This document shows positions 1 to 7,865 of a stretch of DNA of 33,053 bases, in pieces; position 1 is the first letter of the stretch; each line of letters opens with the position of its first letter. The position numbers and the translations under genes were made by a program. Location of the stretch: positions 1 to 33,053 of the forward strand of contig PDPR01000004.1 in NCBI GenBank assembly GCA_002749285.1. The letters run 5' to 3'. The DNA comes from Maribacter sp. (lineage in GTDB: Bacteria > Bacteroidota > Bacteroidia > Flavobacteriales > Flavobacteriaceae). The notes beneath the pieces are model-generated. The model ran no database searches, was not told the DNA's origin, and worked only from the letters and a program-made list of their open reading frames with translations.

Positions 1-64
1 AGTTGTTCATTATAAATGTTTTATAGCTAAAACAAATTACTGATTATCAGTAAAATGAACAACT
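1..64. repeat. Three-way-junction inverted repeat
   Basis: Positions 1-11 pair perfectly with 54-64 (AGTTGTTCATT against AATGAACAACT). Two complete hairpins lie inside: 17-23 with 28-34 (7 bp, 4-base loop) and 37-44 with 46-53 (TTACTGAT and ATCAGTAA around one base). Nearly the whole 64 bases can therefore fold into a cruciform or three-way junction. The outer stem may continue left of the window. It could be a terminator for an upstream gene, since pyrimidines follow (TTCTCCTTTT), or a mobile or palindromic element. The fold is read directly; the function is unknown. Confidence 0.6.
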
Positions 65-82
65 TTCTCCTTTTAAATCATA

Positions 83-307
83 ATGCACAACGGGTTTATA
101 TTTAAAAAAGGAGTGAAAAATTATATTACAGATGATTTTGAAAAAGAATTCATCCGTAGAATTGAAATTGCCGGTTATACCGCAGATATAAAAAATGATA
201 CTATTCACAGAGATTGGAAATATAGCAATGAAAACTGGTGTCCAAATTATGATAGTGCAAGATTTGAAATTGATAAATGGAAAAAGTGTAGATACCCCGA
301 TCTTTAG
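83..307 (+). CDS. Hypothetical protein, 74 aa, AT-rich orphan
   Basis: A complete small ORF runs from ATG at 83 to TAG at 305-307, preceded by an in-frame stop. The product is charged and rich in aromatic residues (Trp-Lys-Tyr and Asn-Trp-Cys segments in the middle, Lys-rich C-terminus), with no signal peptide or membrane segment. I do not recognise a family. Its base composition is clearly more AT-rich than the housekeeping genes to the right, and it lies directly after the 64-base structured repeat. That combination suggests accessory or transferred DNA. It could also be a non-coding ORF or the surviving piece of a longer gene. No flavobacterial promoter is visible just upstream. Confidence 0.4.
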   Translation: MHNGFIFKKGVKNYITDDFEKEFIRRIEIAGYTADIKNDTIHRDWKYSNENWCPNYDSARFEIDKWKKCRYPDL

Positions 308-421
308 GACAGGTTTTGCACTAAATTAAGTTCTAATTAGCTAAACTACCTGGCCTTTTGAAGTTTTTCAATAATTCTGTTTATGAGGTTATAAATTTTA
401 ATGGATAAATTGTTTTAGGTG

Positions 422-457
422 AAAATAAAAAAGCAGCTACATTCAATGTAACTGCTT
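422..457 (-). terminator. Rho-independent terminator of the initiator tRNA
   Basis: Bases 431-436 pair with 452-457 (AAGCAG and CTGCTT) and 438-442 with 446-450 (TACAT and ATGTA), with one C-A mismatch and a 3-base loop. Read on the minus strand the stem is followed by a T-rich run (TTTTTTATTTTC). It starts about ten bases past the tRNA 3' end, so it most likely ends the tRNA transcript. Confidence 0.8.
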
Positions 458-466
458 GATTATTAG

Positions 467-539
<73 letters not shown>

Positions 540-554
540 ATATGGGTTTCTCCT

Positions 555-593
555 TTCTTGTTTTGCAACCTCGGCTCATGACACCGACAAGAA
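555..593 (-). other. Structured leader with anticodon-arm-like hairpin
   Basis: Between the tRNA promoter and the mature tRNA, the minus strand carries a 5-bp stem with a 7-base loop at 571-587: TCGGT-GTCATGA-GCCGA. U33 and CAT fall at the anticodon positions. A 7-bp stem (555-561 with 587-593, TTCTTGT/ACAAGAA) encloses it, sharing one base at 587. The segment resembles the true anticodon arm downstream. It may be a decayed tRNA duplicate or a processing element; the function is inferred. Confidence 0.45.
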
Positions 594-618
594 GAAGGCT
601 ACTATTTGTAACGGGCGA

Positions 619-649
619 CAAATATACAACGGTTTATTGGTATAATCAA
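619..649 (-). promoter_or_regulatory. Flavobacterial promoter for tRNA-fMet
   Basis: On the minus strand, TTG (649-647) and TATATTTG (626-619) are separated by 20 bases, matching the Bacteroidota -33/-7 consensus. Transcription would start near 612, about 70 bases before the mature tRNA 5' end. Confidence 0.8.
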
Positions 650-706
650 AACTTGTTGGTATAATATTTTTAGTGCCGCTCTTCTGTAAAAACTCTTAAA
701 AAACTA

Positions 707-714
707 TATCTTCG
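707..714 (+). promoter_or_regulatory. Possible -7 element for the alanine symporter
   Basis: TATCTTCG lies 14 bases before the ATG at 729. It matches TAnnTTTG except for C at the seventh position, a variant also seen upstream of rnhB. No convincing -33 TTG was found at the right spacing, and the leader would be very short. Confidence 0.35.
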
Positions 715-728
715 GGTTTTTATAGCCC

Positions 729-2096
729 ATGGATCTTATCAATAATCTTATTGCGAGTATCTTGCCCTATACAGAATGGCCCATGTTCATTCTTCTTATT
801 CTTGGCGGACTCTTCCTTGTCTTTTATTCCAAACTGTTGCCTTATCGGTACTTTGGCCATGCGATAGCCATTACTATGGGCAGGTATGATGGTAAGAACG
901 CCAAGGGCGATGTTAGCTCCTTCCAGGCACTTTCGGCAGCGGTTGCGGCCACGGTAGGGTTGGGGAATATCTCGGGAGTGGCCATTGCCATTCACGATGG
1001 TGGTCCCGGTGTTGTCTTTTGGATATGGATGACCGCCTTGATAGGCATGTGTATCAAGTTCTATTCCTGTAGTTTGTCCATAATGTTTAGGAAGACCGAT
1101 GCCCAAGGCAATCTACAAGGAGGGCCAATGTATTATATAACCCAAGGTTTGGGTGAAAAGGCAAGGCCATTGGCCGTTTTCTTTGCCGTTTGCGGATTGT
1201 TCGGCTTCCTAGGGGTATTTACGGCCAATCAATTCACGGAAACCTTTATGAGTGTGATAGAACCATCACGAACCATATATGGAATGAGTGATGTTAATTG
1301 GAAATGGACCATAGGCTTGGTCCTGGCAGTGGTTACTTCCTTGGTTATTTTTGGAGGGTTGACAAAGATCGCGAAGGTGGCCTCGGCCATTGTGCCATTT
1401 ATGGTGGCGGTTTATCTGGTTGCCGTGGTCGTGGTCATGGTATTGAATGCCTCCCAGGTAGTCCCGTCACTCCAGATGATCGTTAGGGAGGCTTGGAATT
1501 TTGACACTATGGTTACAGGTGGGTTTTGGGGCTTGGTGATAATAGGGGTCCGTAGGGCCATGTTCTCCAATGAGGCCGGTCTGGGCAGTGCGCCAATGTA
1601 CCATGGCCAATCCAAGACCGATAACCCTATAAAGGAAGGCTTGGTAGCTATGTTGGGGCCCTTTATAGATACCATAATGGTTTGTACCTTTACAGCGGTG
1701 GTCATCATCCTTAGTGGTGCCTATTCGGAAGACCATAGCGGTATCGTAATGACCCTTTTGGCTTTCGAAACGACCCTTTATGGTTTTGGTGATGGCTTAT
1801 TGATGTTGATCGTGACCGCATTTGCATTTTCGACCTTGTTCACTTATTCCTATTATGGTGTAAAGTGTTTGTCGTTCCTTACGAACGCTAAAATCGGGAA
1901 ACTCTATAATTGGTACTTTGTGATCATGATCGTTTTTGCAGCTGTGGCCTCCTTGGAATTGGTCAAGAACCTAATCGACCTATCGTATGCGTTAATGGTG
2001 ATCCCGAACATGATGGCCGTATTGTTATTGGCGCCTAAAGTGAATAAAGCGGCAAATGGGTATTTTAAAAATTTAAAAAAGAATGGCAAAACATAA
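729..2096 (+). CDS. Sodium:alanine symporter (AGCS family)
   Basis: A 455-residue inner-membrane transporter expected to import alanine or glycine with Na+. Family marks are visible in order: the FQALSAAVAATVGLGNISG signature at 65-83, GGPGVVFWIW at 91-100, GGPMYY at 131-136 and FSNEAGLGSAP at 279-289. About ten hydrophobic segments fill the rest. Length and start fit the family. The last 14 bases overlap the start of era, which suggests translational coupling or at least co-transcription. Substrate choice between alanine, glycine and other small amino acids cannot be settled from sequence; the family assignment is firm. Confidence 0.95.
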   Translation: MDLINNLIASILPYTEWPMFILLILGGLFLVFYSKLLPYRYFGHAIAITMGRYDGKNAKGDVSSFQALSAAVAATVGLGNISGVAIAIHDGGPGVVFWIWMTALIGMCIKFYSCSLSIMFRKTDAQGNLQGGPMYYITQGLGEKARPLAVFFAVCGLFGFLGVFTANQFTETFMSVIEPSRTIYGMSDVNWKWTIGLVLAVVTSLVIFGGLTKIAKVASAIVPFMVAVYLVAVVVVMVLNASQVVPSLQMIVREAWNFDTMVTGGFWGLVIIGVRRAMFSNEAGLGSAPMYHGQSKTDNPIKEGLVAMLGPFIDTIMVCTFTAVVIILSGAYSEDHSGIVMTLLAFETTLYGFGDGLLMLIVTAFAFSTLFTYSYYGVKCLSFLTNAKIGKLYNWYFVIMIVFAAVASLELVKNLIDLSYALMVIPNMMAVLLLAPKVNKAANGYFKNLKKNGKT

Positions 2097-2964
2097 AGCA
2101 GGATTCGTGAATATCATTGGGAATCCCAATGTGGGCAAGTCCACCTTGATGAATGCCTTTGTAGGTGAGAAACTCTCTATAATAACCTCAAAGGCACAGA
2201 CAACAAGACACCGTATTTTAGGTATTGTCAATGGGGATGATTTTCAAATGGTCCTCTCGGATACCCCAGGAATAATAAAACCGGCCTACGAACTGCAAAC
2301 ATCCATGATGGATTTTGTGAAATCCGCATTCGAGGATGCGGATGTACTGCTTTATATGGTAGAGATAGGTGAGAAGGCATTGAAGGATGGGCGGTTTCTC
2401 GAAAAAATAGAGAACAGTAAAATACCGGTCTTACTCTTGTTGAATAAAATCGATGCTTCAACACAAGAGGAATTGGAAGAACAGGTACAGTATTGGCAAA
2501 GCCAATTGCCAACGGTCGAGATCTATCCGATTTCGGCATTGAATAATTTCAATGTCAAAGGGGTGTTCGAACGAATCCTCGAATTGCTTCCGGAATCACC
2601 GGCGTATTACCCTAAGGACCAGCTTACCGATAAGCCTGAACGGTTTTTCGTAAATGAGATCATCCGTGAGAAAATACTTCTCTTTTACAAGAAGGAGATT
2701 CCATACTCCGTTGAGATCGAGACCGAGGAGTTTTTCGAGAAACCCGAGATTATCCACATGAGGGCGGTCATCATGGTTGAACGTGATTCCCAAAAAGGGA
2801 TTGTCATAGGGCATAAAGGAGGTGCCTTGAAACGTGTTGGGGTCGAGGCCCGTAAGGACCTTGAGAGGTTTTTCGGGAAACAAGTACATCTTGAATTGTA
2901 CGTTAAGGTAAATAAGAACTGGAGAAGCGATGCACGGCAATTAAAACGTTTTGGTTACAACTAA
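2083..2964 (+). CDS. era: GTPase Era
   Basis: A 293-residue GTPase that binds the 3' end of 16S rRNA and acts in small-subunit maturation. The GTPase domain shows G1 GNPNVGKST at 13-21, G2 TT at 40-41, G3 DTPG at 60-63, G4 NKID at 121-124 and G5 SAL at 151-153. A C-terminal KH domain carries GHKG at 243-246 and ends in the usual basic tail. The ATG lies inside the end of the symporter gene, and MAKHKAGFVNIIG is the expected N-terminus. A hairpin with a T run follows. A second ribosome-assembly GTPase, der, lies about 1.8 kb downstream. Confidence 0.98.
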   Translation: MAKHKAGFVNIIGNPNVGKSTLMNAFVGEKLSIITSKAQTTRHRILGIVNGDDFQMVLSDTPGIIKPAYELQTSMMDFVKSAFEDADVLLYMVEIGEKALKDGRFLEKIENSKIPVLLLLNKIDASTQEELEEQVQYWQSQLPTVEIYPISALNNFNVKGVFERILELLPESPAYYPKDQLTDKPERFFVNEIIREKILLFYKKEIPYSVEIETEEFFEKPEIIHMRAVIMVERDSQKGIVIGHKGGALKRVGVEARKDLERFFGKQVHLELYVKVNKNWRSDARQLKRFGYN

Positions 2965-3012
2965 AGCCATGGGCCACACCCACCGATAAGATTTGCAAAA
3001 TCCCAAAAAAGT

Positions 3013-3044
3013 CCTTGGGCGGTTTATTGCCTAAGGGTTTTTTT
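3013..3044. terminator. Bidirectional terminator between era and a convergent gene
   Basis: CCTTGGGC (3013-3020) pairs with GCCTAAGG (3029-3036), 8 bp with one G-U and an 8-base loop. Seven T follow on the plus strand and a run of six T follows on the minus strand. It overlaps the last codons of the convergent gene whose stop codon is at 3024-3026. Confidence 0.75.
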
Positions 3045-3515
3045 CATGAAATCATTCAGCTCCTGCATTTGGGACCTTCCCTTTTTCTTCCCGGCCCTAC
3101 CAAGAGCATAAAAAACAAACCACAAGAGTACCATAAAGAACATAAGGCCGATTTGTAGTCCTATCGGTCTGCCCAGGGAAGCACTTGAATAGGCCCAAAC
3201 GCATAACCCGGCAAAGATAACGGCAACCCCGAAATGTAGGAACATGAAAAGGGTCCATAGGGTAGGGCTGGGGCCGAACAAACCATATATCCTGCTACCA
3301 CCCTCCTCCGAATCGTTGATTTCCAAATGTAATTGCGGTGACCAAAAATGGACTATATCCGCATTGAATTTTATAAAGATATGGTCATCCATTCGTTTCA
3401 CTACAAAAGGGGGTTGGTCTATATGACCAAAAGCATCTAAAATAGATTCTTTGGTCTGTTCCACTTGAAGTTGGAACCTTGGGCGTAATACTATCTCATT
3501 GGGTAAAATGCTCAT
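3024..3515 (-). CDS. Hypothetical two-helix membrane protein
   Basis: A 163-residue protein with a soluble N-terminal part of about 80 residues, two hydrophobic helices at about 86-109 and 117-138, and a basic C-terminal tail (GKKKGR, then a short amphipathic segment). No catalytic motif or P-loop is visible. It is convergent with era and divergent from the acetyltransferase gene, so it is probably a single-gene unit. I recognise the layout as a type common in flavobacteria but know no function for it. The start at ATG 3515 is the only good one; no promoter matching the consensus was found. Confidence 0.8.
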   Translation of the reverse strand: MSILPNEIVLRPRFQLQVEQTKESILDAFGHIDQPPFVVKRMDDHIFIKFNADIVHFWSPQLHLEINDSEEGGSRIYGLFGPSPTLWTLFMFLHFGVAVIFAGLCVWAYSSASLGRPIGLQIGLMFFMVLLWFVFYALGRAGKKKGRSQMQELNDFMKKTLRQ

Positions 3516-3559
3516 AATTATATTGATGGGTGGTCAATTTAAATAAAAAAAGAGAAACC

Positions 3560-3591
3560 TTGTGTTCGTATTCAGTATTTTTCTATATTTG
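3560..3591 (+). promoter_or_regulatory. Flavobacterial promoter for the acetyltransferase gene
   Basis: TTG at 3560-3562 and TATATTTG at 3584-3591 are 21 bases apart. This is one of the best consensus matches in the window and puts the transcript start near 3597, before either candidate ATG (3620 or 3647). Confidence 0.75.
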
Positions 3592-3646
3592 ATTATCGAT
3601 AAAATGTTTTGTTTTGTCGATGAAACGCCAAAATTTTCTATTTGAA

Positions 3647-4549
3647 ATGAAGAATATAATTATAATCGGGGTGTTGAACCACCAAGATACGATATTGGAC
3701 AGCATTAAGAATCAGGGAGATTACAATTTTATTGGTTATGTTGATTCTTTTATCAAAAAAGGCAGGAATCATAACGGTTACCCTATCCTGGGAAATGAAC
3801 ATGATCTTCCGTACTTGATGGACAGGTACAATATTTATGGTGGTATTGTAGCTGCAATGGATAATATGGAAAGAAGGAGTTTGGTTGATAGGGTGTTAAG
3901 GGTTGTTCCCGATTTTAACTTTATAGCTTTTTACCATCCTTCCATAACGAATGTTGAAATGGGTCGTCTTTTGGAAAGCAATGGTAGAACGATTGTGGAA
4001 AATGATTTCGCCAATAAGGTCAAAACCCAGGATAAGGAAGTTTTTATCCATCCCCTTGCAGACGTCCATACCAAGAATATTGGTAATAAGACCAAAGTTT
4101 GGCAATTCAGTGTGATTTTGGAAAAAGCAAGAATTGGCGGTAATTGCAATATAAACAGTCATACGTTTATTGAGAACAATGTTGTAATCGGTGACAATGT
4201 GACCATTAAGTGCGGTGTTTATCTTTGGGATGGTGTTAGGATAAAGGATGACGTCTTTATCGGCCCGAATGTAACGTTTACCAACGACAAATATCCGAAA
4301 TCCAAGAATTACCCTGATGAATATCAAGAGGTCATTATAGAGGAAGGGGCGTCTATCGGTGCTAATTCAACAGTTCTTGGAGGGGTCCGCATTGGTCAGG
4401 GCTCTATGATCGGAGCGGGAAGTGTGGTCTCCAAGAATGTTCCTGAAGGTGAACTGTGGGTGGGGAATCCGGCAAGGTTCGTCAGGAAAATGGAACAGGC
4501 TAAGGTACTCCCGGTCATTGAGGATAAACTTAAGGAGGTCGAAGTATAA
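3647..4549 (+). CDS. Sugar N/O-acetyltransferase, NeuD/PglD-like with WbpD/QdtC-like helix
   Basis: A 300-residue enzyme expected to acetylate an amino- or nucleotide-sugar using acetyl-CoA. Residues 1 to about 100 form a PglD-type N-terminal Rossmann-like domain (starts MKNIIIIG, then GYVDS at 30-34). Residues 134-278 are a left-handed beta-helix of hexapeptide repeats. The helix contains [10 protein letters not shown] at 211-220, a feature of WbpD/WlbB and QdtC/FdtC-type amino-sugar N-acetyltransferases, and ends with GNPAR. I start at ATG 3647 because the family begins at this first beta strand; an in-frame ATG at 3620 and a TTG at 3614 are alternatives. No other polysaccharide genes lie nearby, so the substrate is unknown. 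Confidence 0.85.
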   Translation: MKNIIIIGVLNHQDTILDSIKNQGDYNFIGYVDSFIKKGRNHNGYPILGNEHDLPYLMDRYNIYGGIVAAMDNMERRSLVDRVLRVVPDFNFIAFYHPSITNVEMGRLLESNGRTIVENDFANKVKTQDKEVFIHPLADVHTKNIGNKTKVWQFSVILEKARIGGNCNINSHTFIENNVVIGDNVTIKCGVYLWDGVRIKDDVFIGPNVTFTNDKYPKSKNYPDEYQEVIIEEGASIGANSTVLGGVRIGQGSMIGAGSVVSKNVPEGELWVGNPARFVRKMEQAKVLPVIEDKLKEVEV

Positions 4550-4753
4550 CATATTTCCTTTTTTAACCTGTTTCCGGGTATTCCGGTATTGTTTTCCCGG
4601 TAGGTGTCCTTTATATTTTGTTCCAAAACAAACCACACCCTTAGTATATAAGTACTCCATAGCCTTTTAAATTGGGGGGCGGCAACGCACTATATGTTGA
4701 AATATCCGATAACTACGGATGATATCTGCCCATTTGGTATTCATTATGGATTT

Positions 4754-4779
4754 TTGAAGGTTAAATAATGCTACCTTTG
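4754..4779 (+). promoter_or_regulatory. Probable promoter of der
   Basis: TACCTTTG at 4772-4779 fits the -7 consensus and ends 17 bases before the der ATG. A TTG at 4754-4756 gives a 15-base spacer, shorter than usual, so the -7 box is better supported than the -33 box. Confidence 0.55.
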
Positions 4780-4796
4780 CGCAAAAATAAAGTTGT

Positions 4797-6101
4797 ATGA
4801 GCGCTATCGTAGCTATTGTTGGACGCCCTAATGTAGGGAAATCGACCTTTTTCAATCGATTGATCCAGAGAAGGGAAGCAATTGTTGATGCTGTTAGTGG
4901 GGTAACCCGTGATAGGCATTATGGCAAGAGCGATTGGAACGGTAAAGAGTTTTCCTTGATAGACACGGGCGGATATGTACTGGGGAGCGACGATGTCTTT
5001 GAGCAACAAATCGATAAACAGGTGGAATTGGCCATTGGAGAGGCCGATGCATTGATCTTCATGGTGGATGTCGAAACTGGGGTCACAGGAATGGACGAGG
5101 ATGTGGCCAAATTGTTACGACGGGCGAACAAACCCGTATTTTTGGCGATAAATAAGGTAGATAATGCAAAACGTGCTGAGGATGCCGTGGAATTCTACGG
5201 ATTGGGATTAGGGGAATATTATCTACTATCAAGTATAAACGGTAGTGGCACGGGGGAGTTGCTCGATGCCTTGGTAGAGGTCCTGCCCGAAAATGAGGAG
5301 GAGGAAGATGATTTGCCACGATTTGCCGTTGTTGGTAGGCCCAATGCGGGAAAGTCATCCTTTATCAATGCCTTGATAGGGGAGGAAAGGTATATCGTTA
5401 CCGATATTGCGGGTACTACGCGGGATAGTATCGATACCAAGTACAATCGTTTTGGATTTGAGTTTAATCTAGTCGATACGGCAGGAATACGTCGAAAGGC
5501 AAAGGTCAAGGAGGATCTGGAGTTTTACTCGGTCATGCGTTCGGTGCGCGCCATTGAGCATAGTGATGTCTGCCTTTTGATATTGGATGCCACAAGAGGT
5601 TTCGATGGTCAAGTGGCCAATATATTTTGGCTGGCACATAGGAACAATAAAGGAATCGTGATCTTGGTGAATAAATGGGATTTGGTAGAGGGCAAGGAAA
5701 CCAATACCATGAAACAATATACCGAAAAGATAAAAGAGGCCATTGAACCATTTACCGATGTACCCATTCTTTTCATTTCCGCACTGACCAAACAGCGGAT
5801 CTATAAGGCAATAGAAACGGCGGTACAGGTGTACAATAACCGTAACACAAAAATACCTACACGCAAATTCAATGATATAATGCTGCCGATCATTGAAAGT
5901 TATCCACCTCCTGCTTATAAGGGTAAGTTCGTAAAGATCAAGTTTTGTACCCAATTGCCAACGCCCTATCCGCAATTTGCATTTTTTTGTAACCTGCCAC
6001 AATACGTACGTGAACCTTACAAGCGGTTTTTAGAGAATAAACTAAGGGATAATTTTGATTTTACCGGGGTGCCTATCATGGTCTTCCTGAGAAAGAAATA
6101 G
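4797..6101 (+). CDS. der: GTPase Der (EngA), two tandem GTPase domains
   Basis: A 434-residue protein needed for 50S ribosome assembly. GTPase domain 1 has GRPNVGKS at 9-16, DTGG at 56-59 and NKVD at 119-122. An acidic linker (ENEEEEDD near 165-172) follows. Domain 2 has GRPNAGKS at 180-187, DTAG at 227-230 and NKWD at 292-295. The C-terminal KH-like domain ends in the usual [15 protein letters not shown] tail. Length and N-terminus are standard. The gene converges on a lipoprotein gene only 11 bases away, with a GGATCGATCC palindrome between them and no T-rich terminator, so its transcript may run into the opposite gene. Confidence 0.98.
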   Translation: MSAIVAIVGRPNVGKSTFFNRLIQRREAIVDAVSGVTRDRHYGKSDWNGKEFSLIDTGGYVLGSDDVFEQQIDKQVELAIGEADALIFMVDVETGVTGMDEDVAKLLRRANKPVFLAINKVDNAKRAEDAVEFYGLGLGEYYLLSSINGSGTGELLDALVEVLPENEEEEDDLPRFAVVGRPNAGKSSFINALIGEERYIVTDIAGTTRDSIDTKYNRFGFEFNLVDTAGIRRKAKVKEDLEFYSVMRSVRAIEHSDVCLLILDATRGFDGQVANIFWLAHRNNKGIVILVNKWDLVEGKETNTMKQYTEKIKEAIEPFTDVPILFISALTKQRIYKAIETAVQVYNNRNTKIPTRKFNDIMLPIIESYPPPAYKGKFVKIKFCTQLPTPYPQFAFFCNLPQYVREPYKRFLENKLRDNFDFTGVPIMVFLRKK

Positions 6102-6112
6102 CTGGATCGATC

Positions 6113-6574
6113 CTAGTCGATCGAGATAATAAAAATACCATTGGTCATTGGTGGGGATGTTCCATCAATTTCCAGATTTTGTAGAAAGGGGACATCCCCA
6201 CAGCAAGAACTATCCACAGCCTTTAATTCAATGAAAGTAGCTTTCAGTTGAAGACGTATACCATTGCCGATAAGCAACCTGTATGAATACCGGCCTTCGG
6301 CCCAATCAGGATCTTGGATAAAAAGTATTCGGCCAAGGGAGGAGTAAGGGTCGGGCTCCAAGGAGAGACCTGTGTTCCCTGCTGTATCCCCCTCTATGGA
6401 CAGATCTTCCAAGGAATAGTTCCCTTCGGAAAGAATATCGGCTTTATCAGAGATGATCTTCAATCCGATTGAAGGGGCACCAAGACATGAAACGGTGGCA
6501 CAATCGACCCTATCCTCGTTGCAACCAAGACCTATACATAGTAACAGGCAGACAATGACTTTGTTTAAGGCCAT
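6113..6574 (-). CDS. Small putative lipoprotein, cysteine-containing
   Basis: A 153-residue protein starting at ATG 6574 with a short hydrophobic signal and a relaxed lipobox (IGLGC). Mature Cys-Asn-Glu-Asp would be lipidated and exported. The rest is likely beta-rich, with cysteines in DCATVSC and SSCCGD that could form disulfides in the periplasm. The frame is open further upstream, across the glycine-rich end of the next gene, but that extension is an artefact of the repeat and lacks a signal. It is last in the minus-strand M23/LemA/TPM run, 76 bases after the preceding stop. I do not recognise a family. Confidence 0.75.
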   Translation of the reverse strand: MALNKVIVCLLLCIGLGCNEDRVDCATVSCLGAPSIGLKIISDKADILSEGNYSLEDLSIEGDTAGNTGLSLEPDPYSSLGRILFIQDPDWAEGRYSYRLLIGNGIRLQLKATFIELKAVDSSCCGDVPFLQNLEIDGTSPPMTNGIFIISID

Positions 6575-6650
6575 ATTTTTTGATTTAGGTATGTAAGTCA
6601 CTGCTTGCCAAGTAATTTTGAAAAGACCATAAACGTCCGGAATAAAGGAA

Positions 6651-7439
6651 TCACCAACCACCGGAAGCACCGCCCCCGCCAAAGCCGCCCCCGCCAAAGC
6701 CGCCACTGAACCCACCTCCGCCAAAACCTCCGCCAGAGCCGAATCCGCCACTCGAACTGCCCCCACGGCCCATATTGCTAAGTATGATCACATCCCATAG
6801 GTCAAGCCCCGATTTTCTACCGCCACCTTTGCCACCACTGTTCCTTCGGTTGCTGCTGGAAAGTATAATCAGCATAACAATAAAAATGATGATGGGTATA
6901 TAAGCCTCTAACGGAAAACCGGTATTGCCACTTGGGCGCCCTTCCTTAAATTCACCATTAAGTACTTGGAAAATAGTATCGATACCACTGTTCAGGCCTC
7001 CATAATAATCATCCTGTTTAAAATGGGGTATGATATGGTTCTCGATAATCCGCCTTGACATTGCATCGGTCAATGACCCTTCAATACCATATCCTGTCTG
7101 TATGGTAATGCGTCTGTCGTTCTTTGCCAATAATATGAATATCCCATTATCCTTTCCTTTTTGGCCAACACCCCAGGAGTGACCCCATTGGGTAGCCAGA
7201 TATTTGATCTCCTCACCTTCTGTGGAACCGATAATGGCAACGACTATTTGGGTAGAGGTACTGTCGGAATAACGGATAAGTTTTTGTTCCAGGTTCTTTT
7301 CCTGGTTCTCACTTAAGAGGCCAATGTAGTCATAAACACTGGTTTCCTTTTTTGGTTTTTCAGGAATCAGGAACTGGGCAAAAGAACCCGTACCCCAGAA
7401 AAGAGACAAAACAAGTAAACTAGTTTTTAGATATTTCAT
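6651..7439 (-). CDS. TPM-domain protein with glycine-rich tail
   Basis: A 262-residue exported protein. A signal peptide ends near SFA-Q (about residue 21). The TPM domain covers about 35-160, with DYIGLLS at the start, KDNGIFILLAKNDRR at 97-111 and GYGIEG at 117-122. A membrane helix lies at about 178-195. The cytoplasmic-side tail 226-262 is almost all Gly/Ser/Phe (GGFGGGG repeats), as in the YgcG-type branch of the family. TPM proteins have been linked to photosystem repair in plants and to envelope functions in bacteria; the biochemical role here is not known. It overlaps the preceding TPM gene by 20 bases, so the two are likely co-translated. Confidence 0.9.
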   Translation of the reverse strand: MKYLKTSLLVLSLFWGTGSFAQFLIPEKPKKETSVYDYIGLLSENQEKNLEQKLIRYSDSTSTQIVVAIIGSTEGEEIKYLATQWGHSWGVGQKGKDNGIFILLAKNDRRITIQTGYGIEGSLTDAMSRRIIENHIIPHFKQDDYYGGLNSGIDTIFQVLNGEFKEGRPSGNTGFPLEAYIPIIIFIVMLIILSSSNRRNSGGKGGGRKSGLDLWDVIILSNMGRGGSSSGGFGSGGGFGGGGFSGGFGGGGFGGGGASGGW

Positions 7440-7857
7440 TGCTCAATTCATTTACATCGCCATGATGCCATGGGAAATGTATTTCCAACTCCTTTCCGGC
7501 TTTCAATACACCCTCAATGAGACCTTGTTTGAACCTTCCGCCCTTAAAGTGTGATGCAATAGTGTCCCTAGTGGTGTCCCAAAAACCTTCAGGGACGGCC
7601 TTGTCAATACCGCGATCACCATAAATGGCAAATTTCCTATCGTTTACCGCAACATAGATCAGCACTCCATTTTCTTCCTTGGTGTTATCCATTTTCAGTA
7701 AATGGAATACTTCCTTGGCCCTATCAAGTAGGTTGTTCTTTGTATGTGGCTCTAAATGTACCCGTATCTCCCCGGAAGTATTTTTTTCCGCATCGACAAT
7801 TGCCTTAACGATTTCCTGCTCTTCCCCCTCCGTTAAAAAATTCTCTACTCGGGACAT
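7420..7857 (-). CDS. TPM-domain protein, cytosolic form
   Basis: A 145-residue protein without signal peptide or membrane helix. It is a TPM domain almost alone: SGEIRVHLEPH near 28-38, ENGVLIYVAVNDRKFAIYGD at 62-81 and GVLKAGKELEIHFPW near the end. It is a paralogue of the next gene but lacks the signal, helix and glycine-rich tail, so the pair would place TPM domains on both sides of the membrane. It starts 8 bases after the lemA stop codon and its own end overlaps the next gene by 20 bases. Confidence 0.9.
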   Translation of the reverse strand: MSRVENFLTEGEEQEIVKAIVDAEKNTSGEIRVHLEPHTKNNLLDRAKEVFHLLKMDNTKEENGVLIYVAVNDRKFAIYGDRGIDKAVPEGFWDTTRDTIASHFKGGRFKQGLIEGVLKAGKELEIHFPWHHGDVNELSNEISKN

Positions 7858-7865
7858 ATCCGGTT

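Noticed and set aside
1..64. Integron attC site
   Set aside because: The outer arms do not match the RYYYAAC/GTTRRRY core sites, and no integrase or cassette array is visible.
720..1106. 128-codon antisense ORF in the alanine symporter gene
   Set aside because: It is a shadow of a strongly conserved transporter frame; no independent coding signs.
3024..3515. GTP-binding protein
   Set aside because: No P-loop or other GTPase motif is present; the protein is a small two-helix membrane protein.
6575..6766. N-terminal extension of the small lipoprotein ORF to 6766
   Set aside because: It is the shifted frame of the glycine-rich TPM tail (Ala/Val/Gly-rich shadow), and it would bury the lipoprotein signal at residue 65.
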